This document shows positions 19,561 through 29,957 of a DNA stretch of 64,000 nucleotides, one piece after another. The position numbers and the translations under genes were made by a program. The notes below the pieces were generated by a model. That model did not search any database. It was not told where the DNA came from and saw nothing but the letters and a program-made list of their open reading frames with translations. Position 1 is the first letter of the stretch. Every line of letters begins with the position of its first letter. This DNA comes from Isoetes taiwanensis. Lineage: Eukaryota; Streptophyta; Lycopodiopsida; Isoetales; Isoetaceae. The stretch is taken from positions 1 through 64,000 of the forward strand of contig JAJEKV010000028.1 in the NCBI GenBank assembly GCA_021234155.1. Reading direction: 5' to 3'.

Positions 19561-20696
19561 CCTGCCTGGCACAACATGTGTTTTTTGTTGTTGGCGGGGC
19601 ATAGTTCTGGCCTACGTTGGGGCAGCGGTGGCATGGAGCGGCTTGGGGGTGCAGTAGTAGACGGCCTTGGCTGACACTGTGCAGACTCTTGGGCAGGTGG
19701 GACTGCCATGGCAGGTATAGTGGTCTCTCCTTCATGAAGCCTGGAGCTTAGCTCCTGCTGGAATTGTTGCTGCCTTGTCAATTCACGCATGCACTGCTGC
19801 AATTGCTCGTGAGCCTCTGCATGGAGGCCCTTGCCTTGTTCAGTGATGGTTGCCCTTAGTTCCTGCACCTTTTGATCTCGAGCTGCGGAGCTATGCTCCA
19901 GTTTCTGCAAGCAAGAGTCCAGTATAGGGTTCATTGCAGATGGGGCCACTTCTTGTGTCTCGACCCTAGTTTGAAGGGCTCTCAATAGTGACTGGCTCTC
20001 TTCAAAAGCGACCTGGACTTTTCGCATCATAGTAGCAGCCTCCTCAGCCTCTGATCCAAGGAGGGAGATGGTTGCCATTGTCTCTTGCTCAACACGTTGC
20101 TTATCCTGTGTCATGGTTTCAATGGCGGTGGACAAGGAATCCATGCGGGCCTGTATGTCAGCGAGACTCTTCTTGTCCTTCTGCCTTTTAGAGTGCACTA
20201 GGCGAAGGCCATCCTCCAAGTGCTGTATGTGGGTCTCCATGCTAGAAACACGCTGTTTTTCAGTAGTTAGCTGCCTCTTGCGCAATTTGGGTGCGGAGGC
20301 CTGCATCTCCTCTGCCAAGCAAGCAATTTGAGCTCTATTGCCCTCTGCCATTGCTTGAACCTGTTTCCAGTGCTCCTCAACTGCCTGGTTTGGTGGTGGT
20401 GAAGCACGGATACGACTTGCCATTAGGCTAGAGTATCTGTCATATGCCTGCCGAGCTATGCTTGTTGCACGAGACTTTGCCCGCGCTTCTCCTTTTAGTG
20501 TGCATCTGTCAATTTTGCCAGTGTCATCTGGTCTGCGATTGAAGATGGCATCTATGTACTCTCCCAGTAGAAGTTTTGCTGCCATGTTTGCGCTAGGTAG
20601 AAGGGACCGCGTATCAGCACCATCCACATGCATATCAGTGGGGTTGGATGAAGGGATGCAAGGCTCGTCTGGCTCTTCTATCACTAGAGTTGCCAT
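19527..20696 (-). CDS. LINE B ORF1: N-terminal and coiled-coil region (open 389 codons)
   Basis: ORF1 proteins of LINEs coat the element RNA as oligomers. The ATG is at 20696 and the frame stays open for 389 residues. Residues about 1-90 are a non-repetitive N-terminus with a basic patch. Residues about 110-300 are rich in E, Q, K, R, A and L with heptad spacing (for example EKQRVSSMETHIQHLEDGL), a long coiled coil. Residues 330-375 are Pro/Gln rich. The frame stops just before the RRM-like region, which is readable in another frame, so the ancestral ORF1 was longer and this copy is probably truncated. Confidence 0.75.
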   Translation of the reverse strand: MATLVIEEPDEPCIPSSNPTDMHVDGADTRSLLPSANMAAKLLLGEYIDAIFNRRPDDTGKIDRCTLKGEARAKSRATSIARQAYDRYSSLMASRIRASPPPNQAVEEHWKQVQAMAEGNRAQIACLAEEMQASAPKLRKRQLTTEKQRVSSMETHIQHLEDGLRLVHSKRQKDKKSLADIQARMDSLSTAIETMTQDKQRVEQETMATISLLGSEAEEAATMMRKVQVAFEESQSLLRALQTRVETQEVAPSAMNPILDSCLQKLEHSSAARDQKVQELRATITEQGKGLHAEAHEQLQQCMRELTRQQQFQQELSSRLHEGETTIPAMAVPPAQESAQCQPRPSTTAPPSRSMPPLPQRRPELCPANNKKHMLCQAGLTQQSESSRS

Positions 20697-20699
20697 GAA

Positions 20700-21130
20700 T
20701 AGGGTGTCACCCTATAGACACTGGTCTGAAAGCCTCCAAGCACTTTGATCACGCACAACCTCTGTCCTCTTACAGATGTCTGTCTGAAAGCTTCCACGTG
20801 TCAGAAGCAGGCACAGGCTTTGTCACCTTACAGACACCTGTCTGAAGTGTCCAAATGAAGAATTCAAGTGCAGCCCCTAGTGCAACCTCTACCACCTTAT
20901 AGATGCTTGTCTCAGATGAATAGTGGCAATGATCTCTTCCTTATAGACCCCTGTCTGAAAGCCTCCCACATGCAAATGTTTGAATCCACGGCAATGCCTC
21001 CAAGTGCAAGAAGCAAGTGCAGGCTCTTTCACCTTATAGACACCCGTCTGAAAGTGTTCAAGTGCATAAATCAAGCGCAGCCTCTAGTGCAACCTCTGCC
21101 ACCTTACAGATGCTTGTCTGAAATGAAAAT
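20700..21130 (-). promoter_or_regulatory. Repeat array upstream of LINE B ORF1 (candidate promoter monomers)
   Basis: Seven copies (plus-strand spelling) of a motif close to CACCTTATAGACACCTGTCTGA occur at about 20708, 20766, 20823, 20892, 20938, 21030 and 21102. The block from 20823 resembles the one from 21030 over more than 100 bp, a higher-order period of about 207 bp. Tandem 5' repeats are known to act as promoters in some LINEs, such as mouse L1. Here the role is inferred from position only. Confidence 0.6.
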
Positions 21131-21681
21131 AAGCAATGGTTTTTCCTCTGAATCTCGTCTTAACATTGGGTTGCAAAAACTTGCTGTTTTCTCCTCTCAG
21201 ATCTTAAGCAAATATGTGCAAACCATATGTCTTTAGAATCATCACAGAACAAGCATTCCAATGATATGCATTGCTCCCAAAACAGAGCTGCAGATCAATA
21301 GATATGAAAAAACTGTATATTGCTGGAAAATGGAATAATGGAAACCCTAAAACCAGCACTGAAAATCTGTTGTTTTTGCTCTGATGTCCTGTCCAAACAT
21401 CAGCAACATAAAATATCTTTGAAATAACTTTGAGAGAGCTTTCCAAACGTATAAATTTTGCGAGAAACCGAGTCACAGAGAAATAGATATGAACAAAAAT
21501 GTAATATGAACTACAAAGTGGTGGTGCAGGCTGTAAATCTGTGTTGTTGCTATGGAAACACCATTCAAACACATGCAAATCACATACCTTCAGAAAGATC
21601 TATGAGGAGCTTTCCAATGCGATAAATTTCAGCTGAAATAGAGTTAAAATTCGCCAATTACGATAAAAAATATGTGCACTT
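21131..21681. other. No gene recognised
   Basis: Sequence upstream of the LINE B repeat array. The open frame 21204-21578 on the minus strand has no domain. The phrase GAGAGCTTTCCAAA.G.ATAAATTT occurs near 21432 and again in related form near 21608. Confidence 0.5.
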
Positions 21682-21835
21682 CTAAAGAGAAAAGAGAAAA
21701 GAGAAAAGAGAAAAGAGAAAAGAGAAAAGAGAAAAGAGAAAAGAGTAAAGAGTAAAGAGAAAGAAGAAAAAAGAAAAAAGAAAGAAGAATGAAGAAAGAA
21801 GAAAGAAGAAAGAAGAAAGAAGAAAGAAAAAAAGA
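21682..21835 (+). repeat. Polypurine microsatellite (GAGAAAA)n and (GAAGAAA)n
   Basis: Begins with about ten GAGAAAA units and drifts into GAAGAAAGAA units. The same heptamer occurs at the other end of LINE B copy 2 (15405-15455). Confidence 0.85.
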
Positions 21836-21877
21836 AACTACCAAAAAGGCGCAACAAGAGGCTAGATAGATAGTATG

Positions 21878-22047
21878 GCGGGGGTTTTTTAATCCTGTCA
21901 GTAATACGCTTGCTGCTCTCTTTTTCTTTGGGTCCCATAGGCCAATCGGTCTCCGTGGACACTAAAAAATCTATTCTATTCTATTCTATTCTATTCTATT
22001 CTATTCTATTCTATTCTATTCTATTCTATTCTATTCTATTCTATTCT
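21878..22047 (+). mobile_element. Family B 3'-end fragment with long TATTC tail
   Basis: Carries the right half of the hairpin module (GGGGGTTTTTTAATCCTGTC, AGTAATA), then GGGTCCCATAGGCCAATCGG and CTCCGTGGACACTAAAAAAT, then about 15 TATTC units (21971-22047). Same order as the end of LINE B copy 2 but with a different tail unit. No target duplication was seen. Confidence 0.75.
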
Positions 22048-24035
22048 TAGTTTATTGTTCTTATTATGCACCTCTTGTCCATAGTCCGATAGAATCCGCT
22101 CGAACTGTGTTTGCACAAACTGCTTTTTGCTCAAAATCTAGACTTAGACTGAAAACTTCTCTATAAATGTCCTTCTAAACCACATAAAATTCAGTTGCTT
22201 GAGTCTATACCATGATTAGACTCATATATCAAAATGTAAGCTTTTTCAATCATCGAAAACCGAGAAGAAGCACTAAGCAAACGATCGATCTTAGAATGAT
22301 TTGAGGTCGAAATTATTGTAGGTACGGTCCTAATGCCTCACATCTGAGATAAATGCAGGGAAGAATTGATTGAAATCAAGGATCGACGAGGTGAGAGTTA
22401 GGGTGACGTTTTCCAACAGCCACGATTCCATTATTTTTCTCAACCATGTATTGGTTTAGATCAAAACCAAACAGTCAAAATCTAGTCCGTGTCAGTTTTT
22501 AGGACATGTGGATAGCTTAGGCTTTCAGATAAGGTGATACCCAGGGTTGGGTTATTACGCTAAAAAATAAAAAAAAGGGAAAAACAAAAAAAGGAAGAAA
22601 AGAAAAGAAGAAAAGAAACAAGGTGCTACGCACGAAGGGTTGCCCTCTATTGCCGGAGGGTGAAGTGGCTTAAATCATAGTTCAAAGTCATGCTTTGTCA
22701 ATCAATAAAAATTGCTACTTCAAGACAATAGAATATTTGATACTTGTTTCTTATATGCCTGGTTTGCTGCATCCAGTGAGATTGCATGACTTGGCACAAC
22801 TTGTAAAGAAGCATTTTCATATTGAAGCCCTAGTTCACAATATTGACAATTGACTGCCTTAGCCAAGGAACTGTATTTGCTAAAAGTGTTGTATTCTTTG
22901 TGGAAAAGATGCAAAATATATCAACTGTATCTATTGTAAAAGATTGCAAGGCACACCTATCGAGGTTTGCTAGTGGTCTAAGAAGCTCCGGTCACTGCTT
23001 CTTACTATGAACAAATGCGAGTCAAACCAAAAAGAATGTTTTGATAGTTAGTAAAGTACATTTTTTTTAATTTGAAGGCTATATGAGATTGATGGCATTA
23101 CCTAGTGGTCAGTCCAATACCACATTGAATTAGGAAAATTAGCTCAAATCTGAAGTTTGTCTGGTTGATATGGGAAAATCTTGCTTGTAGATCGGTAGAG
23201 TGTCTACTATGGTTTGTGAGTGTGTTCATCAGTATATCAATTTTGGTATCGCCTAGGGTAACAACCCGCAGGTGGAGAATTTTGTTGTAGTGAGGGAAAA
23301 GTTTGCTTAAGTTGAGTGGGTCGCTTGTAGATGTTGGCAACTAAGTGCATTTACGTAAGAACTATATGGCTATATGTATTCTATGCAAAAAAGTTGCAAG
23401 CATAAGAAGCAATCTCTTGAACAGCCATTGTTAATTGTTTGTTTGCAAAATTACCTTGTACTTGGCTATAGCAGAATGGCTCTTCAATGTTGCAATGATT
23501 ATAATAGGTGCTTTGAAGTTGGGCGTTTTCACAACCCATCGTGCACTTTGTATTAACCGCACTTTGTGTTAACTGATTAACTGTTGCATCTCATGCTCGA
23601 CTGACACTCTCATAATTGGCTTTAATAGGCATGGTTCAAATGTTAGACTGGGGACTCCTGAAATAAATAGCTCCCTTTTAGGAAGTAAGTAACGAATTCA
23701 AGAATTAAAGGATGAGTACGATTATCTTGTTGAAACATGGTACTAATATTTCAGCATCCTTTCTGCTTTAGACCTGGAATGAAATGGCAAGGTAGACGAA
23801 GCCGGCCTTTCAGTAACGATAAATAACACGATACAAGCAAGTCATCCCAGCTTATTATATGTGTGGCATTTACAGCATCATCTTCAGACCAGAAGTTTTC
23901 TAAACGAGTAGTTGGATTTTATGATAAATGCTCTAATTATGAGGTGGAGCTCCCATTTGGTTCAAAGATGTGTAGCAGCTATTTTTGGTGTTTGCAGAAT
24001 AAGACCTCACAACTCCTTTCCCATCTTAGAAGCTC
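22048..24035. other. No gene recognised
   Basis: AT-rich intergenic sequence with an A/G-rich patch at 22561-22620 and a short GC-richer phrase GGGTTGCCCTCTATTGCCGG after it. Short open frames here show no domain. The final part is 3' flank of the five-exon gene. Confidence 0.5.
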
Positions 24036-25063
24036 TCAATGACCTTGAGAATATAGAATGCTAGTTGCAATCATTTCCATTGTAGCATTGTCAGGCGAGG
24101 ATGACCCCTTTTCCAGATTTGCAGCTTGACGCTTTAAGATTTTAAATAATGAAGGGCCTGATCCTTCTAAACTTGCAGTCATATTTCCTATCAACTTTGG
24201 TGGTCCAGACCCAAACTTGCTTTTCTCTGACATGGTATCTTTGAGTAATCTACTAGCATCCTTAGAAGCCTGCAAAGCAGATGATAGTCAATGAATGTTA
24301 AACGAGGATAATATGTGGCCCTTGTCTAAGCATACCTCATCACCAAAGAAACCATGGTTACTGTTACTGTCATCACAACCAAAAATAAAAGGTCTGGAGT
24401 TCCCAGATCCACAGAAGCTCTGTTTATGAATCGATAACGAGGATGATAATATTGCTCGTTTAAGAAATGTTGACTGCACAACAGAAGACACAATAACCCT
24501 CCAGTGATCAACACCTTGAAACACAGATACCCATCAAGCATACCTTTAAACTGCATATCTTCTGATTAATTGTAGCAGAAGCTCGAGCTTCCAGAAAACC
24601 TGCAAAAATTAAACTGGTTTTAAATTAACAGACCACAGAACTAATCACTGATTTGCCTTAAAAACGACATAATCACCAGATCACCTTACGTTTCACATCT
24701 GGTTGCATCAAGAAAAAGAAAAAAGAAGAAAAACAAAATCCATGAAAGCTTCCTGTTACAGACCATGTAAAGTTTTCGTTTTTGCAACATGAACATTGAC
24801 TTTCTTGATTAAGCCAAGCATATCCCTTGAAGTCTCATCCTCTGAAGGAGATAGAGGTGCCTCCTTCTGTTTCTGCAATAAAAGTTGAAAGAATGATATT
24901 AAATTGGAAATGAAGTGATCTAGAGGGTTTGATGGACCGCTGCCTCAAGTAGCTTTTGTCGTAGCAATTTGTGCTCTACTTCATCATCTTGGAACTCCCC
25001 TTCTTCAATTACCTCCTTATCAACTCTAGGCTCTTTACACAAATTTATCTCTTTAGTTTTCAT
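24036..25063 (-). CDS. Intact five-exon gene for a 220-residue protein of unknown function
   Basis: Exons on the minus strand: 25063-24938, 24872-24764, 24599-24544, 24473-24336 and 24269-24036. Each intron has GT and AG ends (donors GTCCAT, GTCTGT, GTATGC, GTATGC; acceptors TTGCAG, TTGCAG, TGTGCAG, TTTGCAG). Phases close exactly, giving 220 codons plus TGA, and a TAA lies in frame upstream of the ATG. The N-terminus is acidic (EEGEFQDDEVEHKLL). Next come LSPSEDETSRDMLGLIKKVN, then a helical FLEARASATINQKICSLK, a central S/G/N-rich part, and a C-terminal helix SLFKILKRQAANLE with MEMIATSILYSQGH at the end. I do not recognise the family. No membrane segment or signal peptide is visible. Confidence 0.8.
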
Positions 25064-25742
25064 CCCTCTGCCTCCGTATAGGTGTCCTTATGTTCATTGT
25101 TCCTTCAACTCATAAAAATTATCCTTTTCAAGGAAACGTGGGCAGCAATTTGGAGAGAATTTCCTAGTTAGGCAACATCGATAGAAATAGTTGCTGAAAC
25201 ATAACATATTAAGGTAAATATAGCTACACAAGAATGTGTATAAGTCGAAGGTAGCGTCTCACCTGTCATGAAGATAAGAAAAGGCAGCTATTGAGTTTAA
25301 ACATCAGGTAATGTAGCTGCAGTACAAGAAGGTTGTTGACTAAGCATTATACAATGCGTATATCTTTGTCCCTTATACCTATAATAGAAAGTCCCTACCT
25401 ATACATGTCATCTTCCTTGTGTATCAATCTAATTTGTCCACTGCAGACCCCAGCACAGAACCACATGGTAAGATGGTTTGTTATAAAAAATGATACGGCC
25501 CTCATGAAAAACCCAGCTTGCTCTAGCCATTTGCCAACAATAGTAAACTTATAGATGAATTTGTGGTTGAATTCAGAAGCTCTTTAAAGTCTTGAAATAG
25601 GAAGTTATAAAATATGTACCAAAGCTCTTTTTGAAGCTCCAATGTTGGGGCATTTATGAAACTATTCAGCCATTGTTCCTGGCAAGTGCAGACTAATGGA
25701 TCATGCTCCATACTGAAGGTAATTAGATAGTTTATATTCGTA
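25064..25742. other. Spacer between the five-exon gene and the F-box pseudogene
   Basis: Both neighbours read on the minus strand, so this holds the promoter side of the five-exon gene and whatever follows the F-box pseudogene. No exon was recognised. A perfect TATA box was not seen near 25063. Confidence 0.5.
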
Positions 25743-26870
25743 CCTTTCCTGTTATCTGCATTTGCAACATCCACAACAGTTATACTCATGTTGTTCCTTA
25801 TAATACAAAGCTTACCCCCAAGGGGGAGTAGCGCTGCTGCCTTTGAATTTCCTAAATGCGACTTGCTATCCTTTCGCACTATTCCATGAATCGGTTGTCG
25901 ATTATAAACCCGCGAGTTTACATCCATCCCTACAATCCGAGCATACAAATTGACCGTTTAAGGAAGCACTAGGATTGTGCCACCCACTAACCATGCCATC
26001 CGAAGCAGACCCCAATGATTTGTTGATGGGACATAAACCTCACTCATTACTTGCCGATGATTTCCTAATCCTTTTAAAACCATCGCCTTCATATACAACA
26101 CCAATAAAGGGAACCATGGCCGTGCTCATTTCTGAAATATAGCACCATTTGTTCTTATTTGGATCATACGCTTCTTGGTGACTTTAGTGAACGCCGAGTG
26201 CCTTCACATTCCCCTCCCGCAACATAAAGACAATTGTTGATAACACAAAGAACCAAAAAGTGACGGTACGGAGCATATCGGGGCTCGATGCCATTTGTTT
26301 GTCCTGTAATCGTAATATATAACTTTCCTCGTTGAGCCTTTGCCGGGATCCTTGCCACCAAACAAGTATAAATGACAACCACTCAAAGCTGCGCAACCAA
26401 ATCCCAATGCCTCACAATATTCGGTGGGACGAGGGAGGCAAGCGGTTGCCAAAGATGATATATAGGATCAAAAGCATGCCATGATATCGACCATCACGAT
26501 CTCTTTTGATAACATATATCCACTCTTCGCCATCCCTAGACCTTTCCTCTGTGAATAAAAGAAGTTCCCGACCAACAATCTATAGCATCTCCCGCACACT
26601 ACTCGTAATTTTCGATGATATATTCGTGGAACCCTTACTAGACATGCAATTGCCAAATCATCGGAAGACCGGGGAATTAGTTCGGATGGTACTTTGTTCC
26701 TTTCACCTCTAGAAGCACGTGTTTTTGGAGTAACAATGGTGGGCTTTATATCGGTGAATGCAATGTCTTGTTCGAGGGACAAATCTCCTTGCCCCAAAGA
26801 ATGGTGAGACTTGTATCAATCCCACGGTAACATGCCGCAGCGGTCCACCTGGCAATGGAACATTATAGTC
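25743..26870 (-). pseudogene. F-box/kelch-repeat protein pseudogene (At1g55270 / SAGL1 type)
   Basis: Functional relatives are substrate receptors of SCF ubiquitin ligases. Readable pieces in order: CYRGIDTSLTI, the F-box core DDLAIACLVRVPRIYHRKLR and GNFFYSQRKGLGM, ISWHAFDPIYHLWQPL, EALGFGCAALSGCHLYLFGG and RTNKWHRAP, CVINNCLYVAGGECEGTRR, DPNKNKWCYISEMSTAMVPF, SDGMVSGWHNPSASLNGQ, then KSHLGNSKAAALLPLGGKLC and IIRNNMSITVVDVANAD. Each piece is in a different frame, requiring ten or so single-base indels plus stops. Similarity stays high between breaks, so decay is recent or strongly indel-biased. A possible splice donor (AAAG then GTACGA) ends the similarity at 25743. Family assignment comes from memory of the Arabidopsis protein. 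Confidence 0.85.
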
Positions 26871-27746
26871 CTGAGTGCATCAGATATAGGAAAATAATTT
26901 GATGACTGGACCCAATAGACAACTTATCCTCTTGGAAAAACACGCACAAGACAGACATAAACAAATTAATGTATGTGTTTCCTTAACAACATAAAGCAAT
27001 GCAATGGTTGCACATTAGAAAGACTTTGAGACAAAGAGTTAGAATGGGAAAGAAAAAGTTTTGTATGATGATAATGAACATGCAACTCATCAATACAATT
27101 AGGCAGGTTTAAGAAAGGGGATCATAAAGAATGCATCAGGATTTCAATTAAGCTTCCAAACATACAAGAAAATATAGTAACTTTCAGAAAATGCATGTAC
27201 AAATATGATACAACGAATGGACATGATAACTCTTTGTTCAGAATGAGCTCAAACCTGGATGGGTACAGTTCGATGTGCTTTCACAAGCTTGTCACTTCAT
27301 CTAATCCAATTTAACGGGCAAGCCTTCAAAAACTAGGTCTTTCAATCCTAACTCTTAGACAGCAGATGCTCTCATACCAGGAGATTATTTCAGCTTTGTG
27401 TCTACTTCAGGTTCAACATTCTGGTGCTCCAGAACCTGGCATCCGAACCTCGAAGTACTCCAGCTCCAATCGCATCCTAACAGACATGCAATGCTTCTAT
27501 AAGTCTTGTTTCTTTACTCCAGCTCCAATCGCATCCTAACAGACATTGCATGGTAAAAGGGGTCTTGCAAGCACGATGGTTGCAGGGCCTGCAACCTTCA
27601 ATTTCCAATAGGGCGTCATATGCTCTGCCCTCTGCAAAAAACCCAAATCGTTCAGACCTCTCCGGTTAGCCGGTTTCGAGAGCAGCTGCCCACCAACAGA
27701 AGTGACCGACAGTTTAGAGCCAATCATAAGTTTTTAGCAGTCACCA
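26871..27746. other. No gene recognised; short direct repeat
   Basis: ACTCCAGCTCCAATCGCATC, followed by CTAACAGACAT, occurs twice (about 27457 and 27515). The short open frame on the minus strand at 27536-27727 has no domain. Otherwise AT-rich. Confidence 0.5.
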
Positions 27747-27786
27747 GCATATCCTAGGGATATTCTAGCATATACCTAGGATATGC
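27747..27786. repeat. Perfect inverted repeat, 12-bp arms
   Basis: GCATATCCTAGG (27747-27758) and CCTAGGATATGC (27775-27786) with a 16-base loop. A second hairpin, GGGTTTGCCCC against GGGGCAACCC, lies at 27806-27830 just before repeat R1. Confidence 0.85.
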
Positions 27787-27832
27787 CAAAAGCCCACATA
27801 AACAAGGGTTTGCCCCCCTAGGGGCAACCCAA

Positions 27833-28050
27833 AAACAATATTCCTCTAGCTTCCCGTTAGATTAAATATGGTTAAAGTAAATTAAAGTGACCTACAAACC
27901 TGGCTCAATATAAAACTACCGCTCAGTTTATTGTTGTGGTATGTCCTAATGTTGGGGGATTACATCTCCCAAAATCCTCAATAGTGAGGATTCTACATCA
28001 CAACAGATTAGACTAACTTTATTTTTACGAAGCTCTATACTAATTTCTTT
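27833..28050 (+). repeat. Dispersed repeat R1, copy 3 (partial)
   Basis: Aligns by eye to 8905-9090, including TCCTCTAGCTT, AGTGACCTACAAA and the hairpin arms around GGGGGATTACATCTCCCAAAA. The end beyond the TTTATTTYTA block is missing. Confidence 0.8.
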
Positions 28051-28257
28051 TTACTAGAAGTGCTAACTTAAAGCTAAATAATGACAACTTGTTCTCTTTT
28101 GGTAACGTAGTTTAATATCAAGATTGCCATATTTATAGCCTAGAGCTCACTTTTGGTCTTACGGGCTAACAGGCTAGTGCCCTTCTCCTTCTTTGAATTG
28201 CCATATTTATAGCCTAGTGTTCACTTTGTTATTATGGACTAACAAGTTAGTATTCTT

Positions 28258-28400
28258 CTATTTGGAGACGGTTTTTTTTTTTTTAATCCTGGGAAGTAAT
28301 GAGCCGTTTGTTTGTTTGTTTGTTTGTTTGTGTCTCACATGCCATCTAGTCTCCGTGGATGATAAAAGCCACTTCATTTCATTTCAATTCAATTCTTCTT
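28258..28400 (+). mobile_element. Family B-like 3'-end fragment with TTTCA tail
   Basis: Contains TTTTTTAATCCTGGGAAGTA, a (TTTG)n insert at 28308-28331, the block TAGTCTCCGTGGATGATAAA, and a CATTT/CAATT tail. ATTCTTCT lies at both borders (about 28250 and 28392), a possible target duplication that the tail makes ambiguous. Confidence 0.6.
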
Positions 28401-29957
28401 AGAACACTTCTTTAATCTTGCATAATAATGGACTTAATATGTGTGTTGGGTCTATCTTCCAATATCAATACTATCATGTCGTGGATGCCATTTTACATTT
28501 GGCAAGAAGGAGGAGGCTGAAAGCATCTTCACATGTAACATTAAGGTTGTGCTTCGGGACCTACTCCACATTATGAAGCTCGAAAGCCAAACAACCTCCT
28601 TGTAAGAAAGTACACTAGGTTGAATTTCAAGGATTCTCGTGTTACCTTGAGTTTCCATTTTTTGCACTTATGCTAGGGTAGGTTTAGGTTTAAGTCAGTA
28701 TAGGCTTTTGTGTGTCATCATAGTGATACTCACTTTGAACATCCATTATAATATTTCCTTATTTTTAACATGTACGGTCCTCTTGTCTAAATAAACTTTG
28801 ATCTTTTGTGAAAGTGAAAGATGTGCTTCTTTGTATTTCATATAGCAGAGGCAAATATAATTAGCTCAACATGAGAAATAAGGAAGACAGTTGACCAGGT
28901 TATGTTTGCCCAGTTGCAGTTGCAGTTGCAGATTACATAAGATCAAACAATAAGAATCACATGCATTGAGTATTAGAGCAAGTGTCACATGGAGGCGACA
29001 TTGGGTCTTGGTTGGTGGGGGAGTGACTGTGGGGTCATTGGGGAATCAGGGGTTCAAGTCATGGTTACCGACAGTCTGTGTAGGCGAAGGGTCAGTTCTT
29101 CTCCTTTTCCAAGCAGGAACAGATGGAAAATAGTTAGGGCCAGTACGGGAACAAAATGATAAGATTTGATGCTAAACTTTTTGTGTGGAGGGACATGATA
29201 AACTTTTGCTTTGGAGTGACTTGAGAAGCAAGGTAGGGTAGGGTAGGGAAGGAAAAAAAGATGCTGGAACAATATGAAGAGACAAAGGGAAGAAGGATAT
29301 TCGTTTAGATATGTTGAAACAAATTTCGCTTCCCTTTTTTTTTTTTTTTGGGTAACAATGCTGGGAAGGGGGTAGACGTGGACGAATACAAACCGTCCGT
29401 TGGCTTGGGTCCACTACAGCATGGACTCTCGTACGTCAAGAACCCTAAATCAGAACAAATAGGACCCAGAACAACAGCCTGGAAAATTTACTTGGCAAAA
29501 TCTGCCCTTGTCTTTGCCGAATCAAGGTACTGGCCATGCATAATTGTTAATGTGGGGTCTCGCCAGGAACCCGAAGCTTCTCATAATTTTGTACTGCAGC
29601 GACTTGGCAAATCTGAAAACAAGTACATCAATTTTTTTCTTTTGCGTCAGAACGGATTGCATTTTGCAGGGGCAGTACACAGCAATCCAGTTCCAGCTTT
29701 AAAAGTTTTTACAGAAAAACAGGGTTTTGTAGTTTGTAACATATTCAATTCATCATCTTCTGTACAGAAACCTAGGCTATTATGTACACTCTCAATATCT
29801 TGTCCAAGATTACAATGCTCTGCAGCTCTGCAATGCCATTTCTGTGGCATCACATTTATTCAGATTATCATCTGGTTCTGCTTCTGATTGGGTGGATCGA
29901 CAGCCCAATTTCTTATTGTCTAGTAGGTTAGAAAACTCGGAATTTGATTCTAATATG
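28401..29957. other. No gene recognised; 3' flank of the MYB gene
   Basis: AT-rich. The phrase CAGTTG repeats three times at 28914-28932, and a T-run of about 14 lies at 29336-29349. The 179-codon plus-strand frame 29348-29887 has no domain and ends just past the MYB stop, so I treat it as chance. A phrase GGGGTTCAAGTC at about 29050 resembles a pol III B box but lacks a convincing A box. Confidence 0.5.

Larger units (their letters stand above)
15393..21130 (-). mobile_element. LINE family B, copy 2, nearly complete
   Basis: Read on the minus strand the order is: 5' region of short promoter-like repeats (21130-20700), ORF1 with coiled coil (20696-19527) and RRM remnant, APE endonuclease (18966-17979), reverse transcriptase (18015-16093), C-terminal zinc-binding region (16021-15799), and a 3' UTR ending in a hairpin module, an end block and a TTTC tail. 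All domains of an autonomous two-ORF LINE are present, but frames are broken in several places. The order and the thumb sequence fit the jockey/I-like group. Confidence 0.88.

Noticed and set aside
21600-21962. 120-codon minus-strand ORF rich in F, L and S
   Set aside because: Produced by the GAGAAAA repeat, not a gene.
29000-29110. tRNA-derived SINE with pol III boxes
   Set aside because: A B-box-like GGTTCAAGTC is present but no convincing A box, 3' tail or target duplication.
29348-29887. 179-codon plus-strand ORF beside the MYB gene
   Set aside because: No domain, weak codon character, and it lies in the MYB 3' flank with no splice or promoter support.
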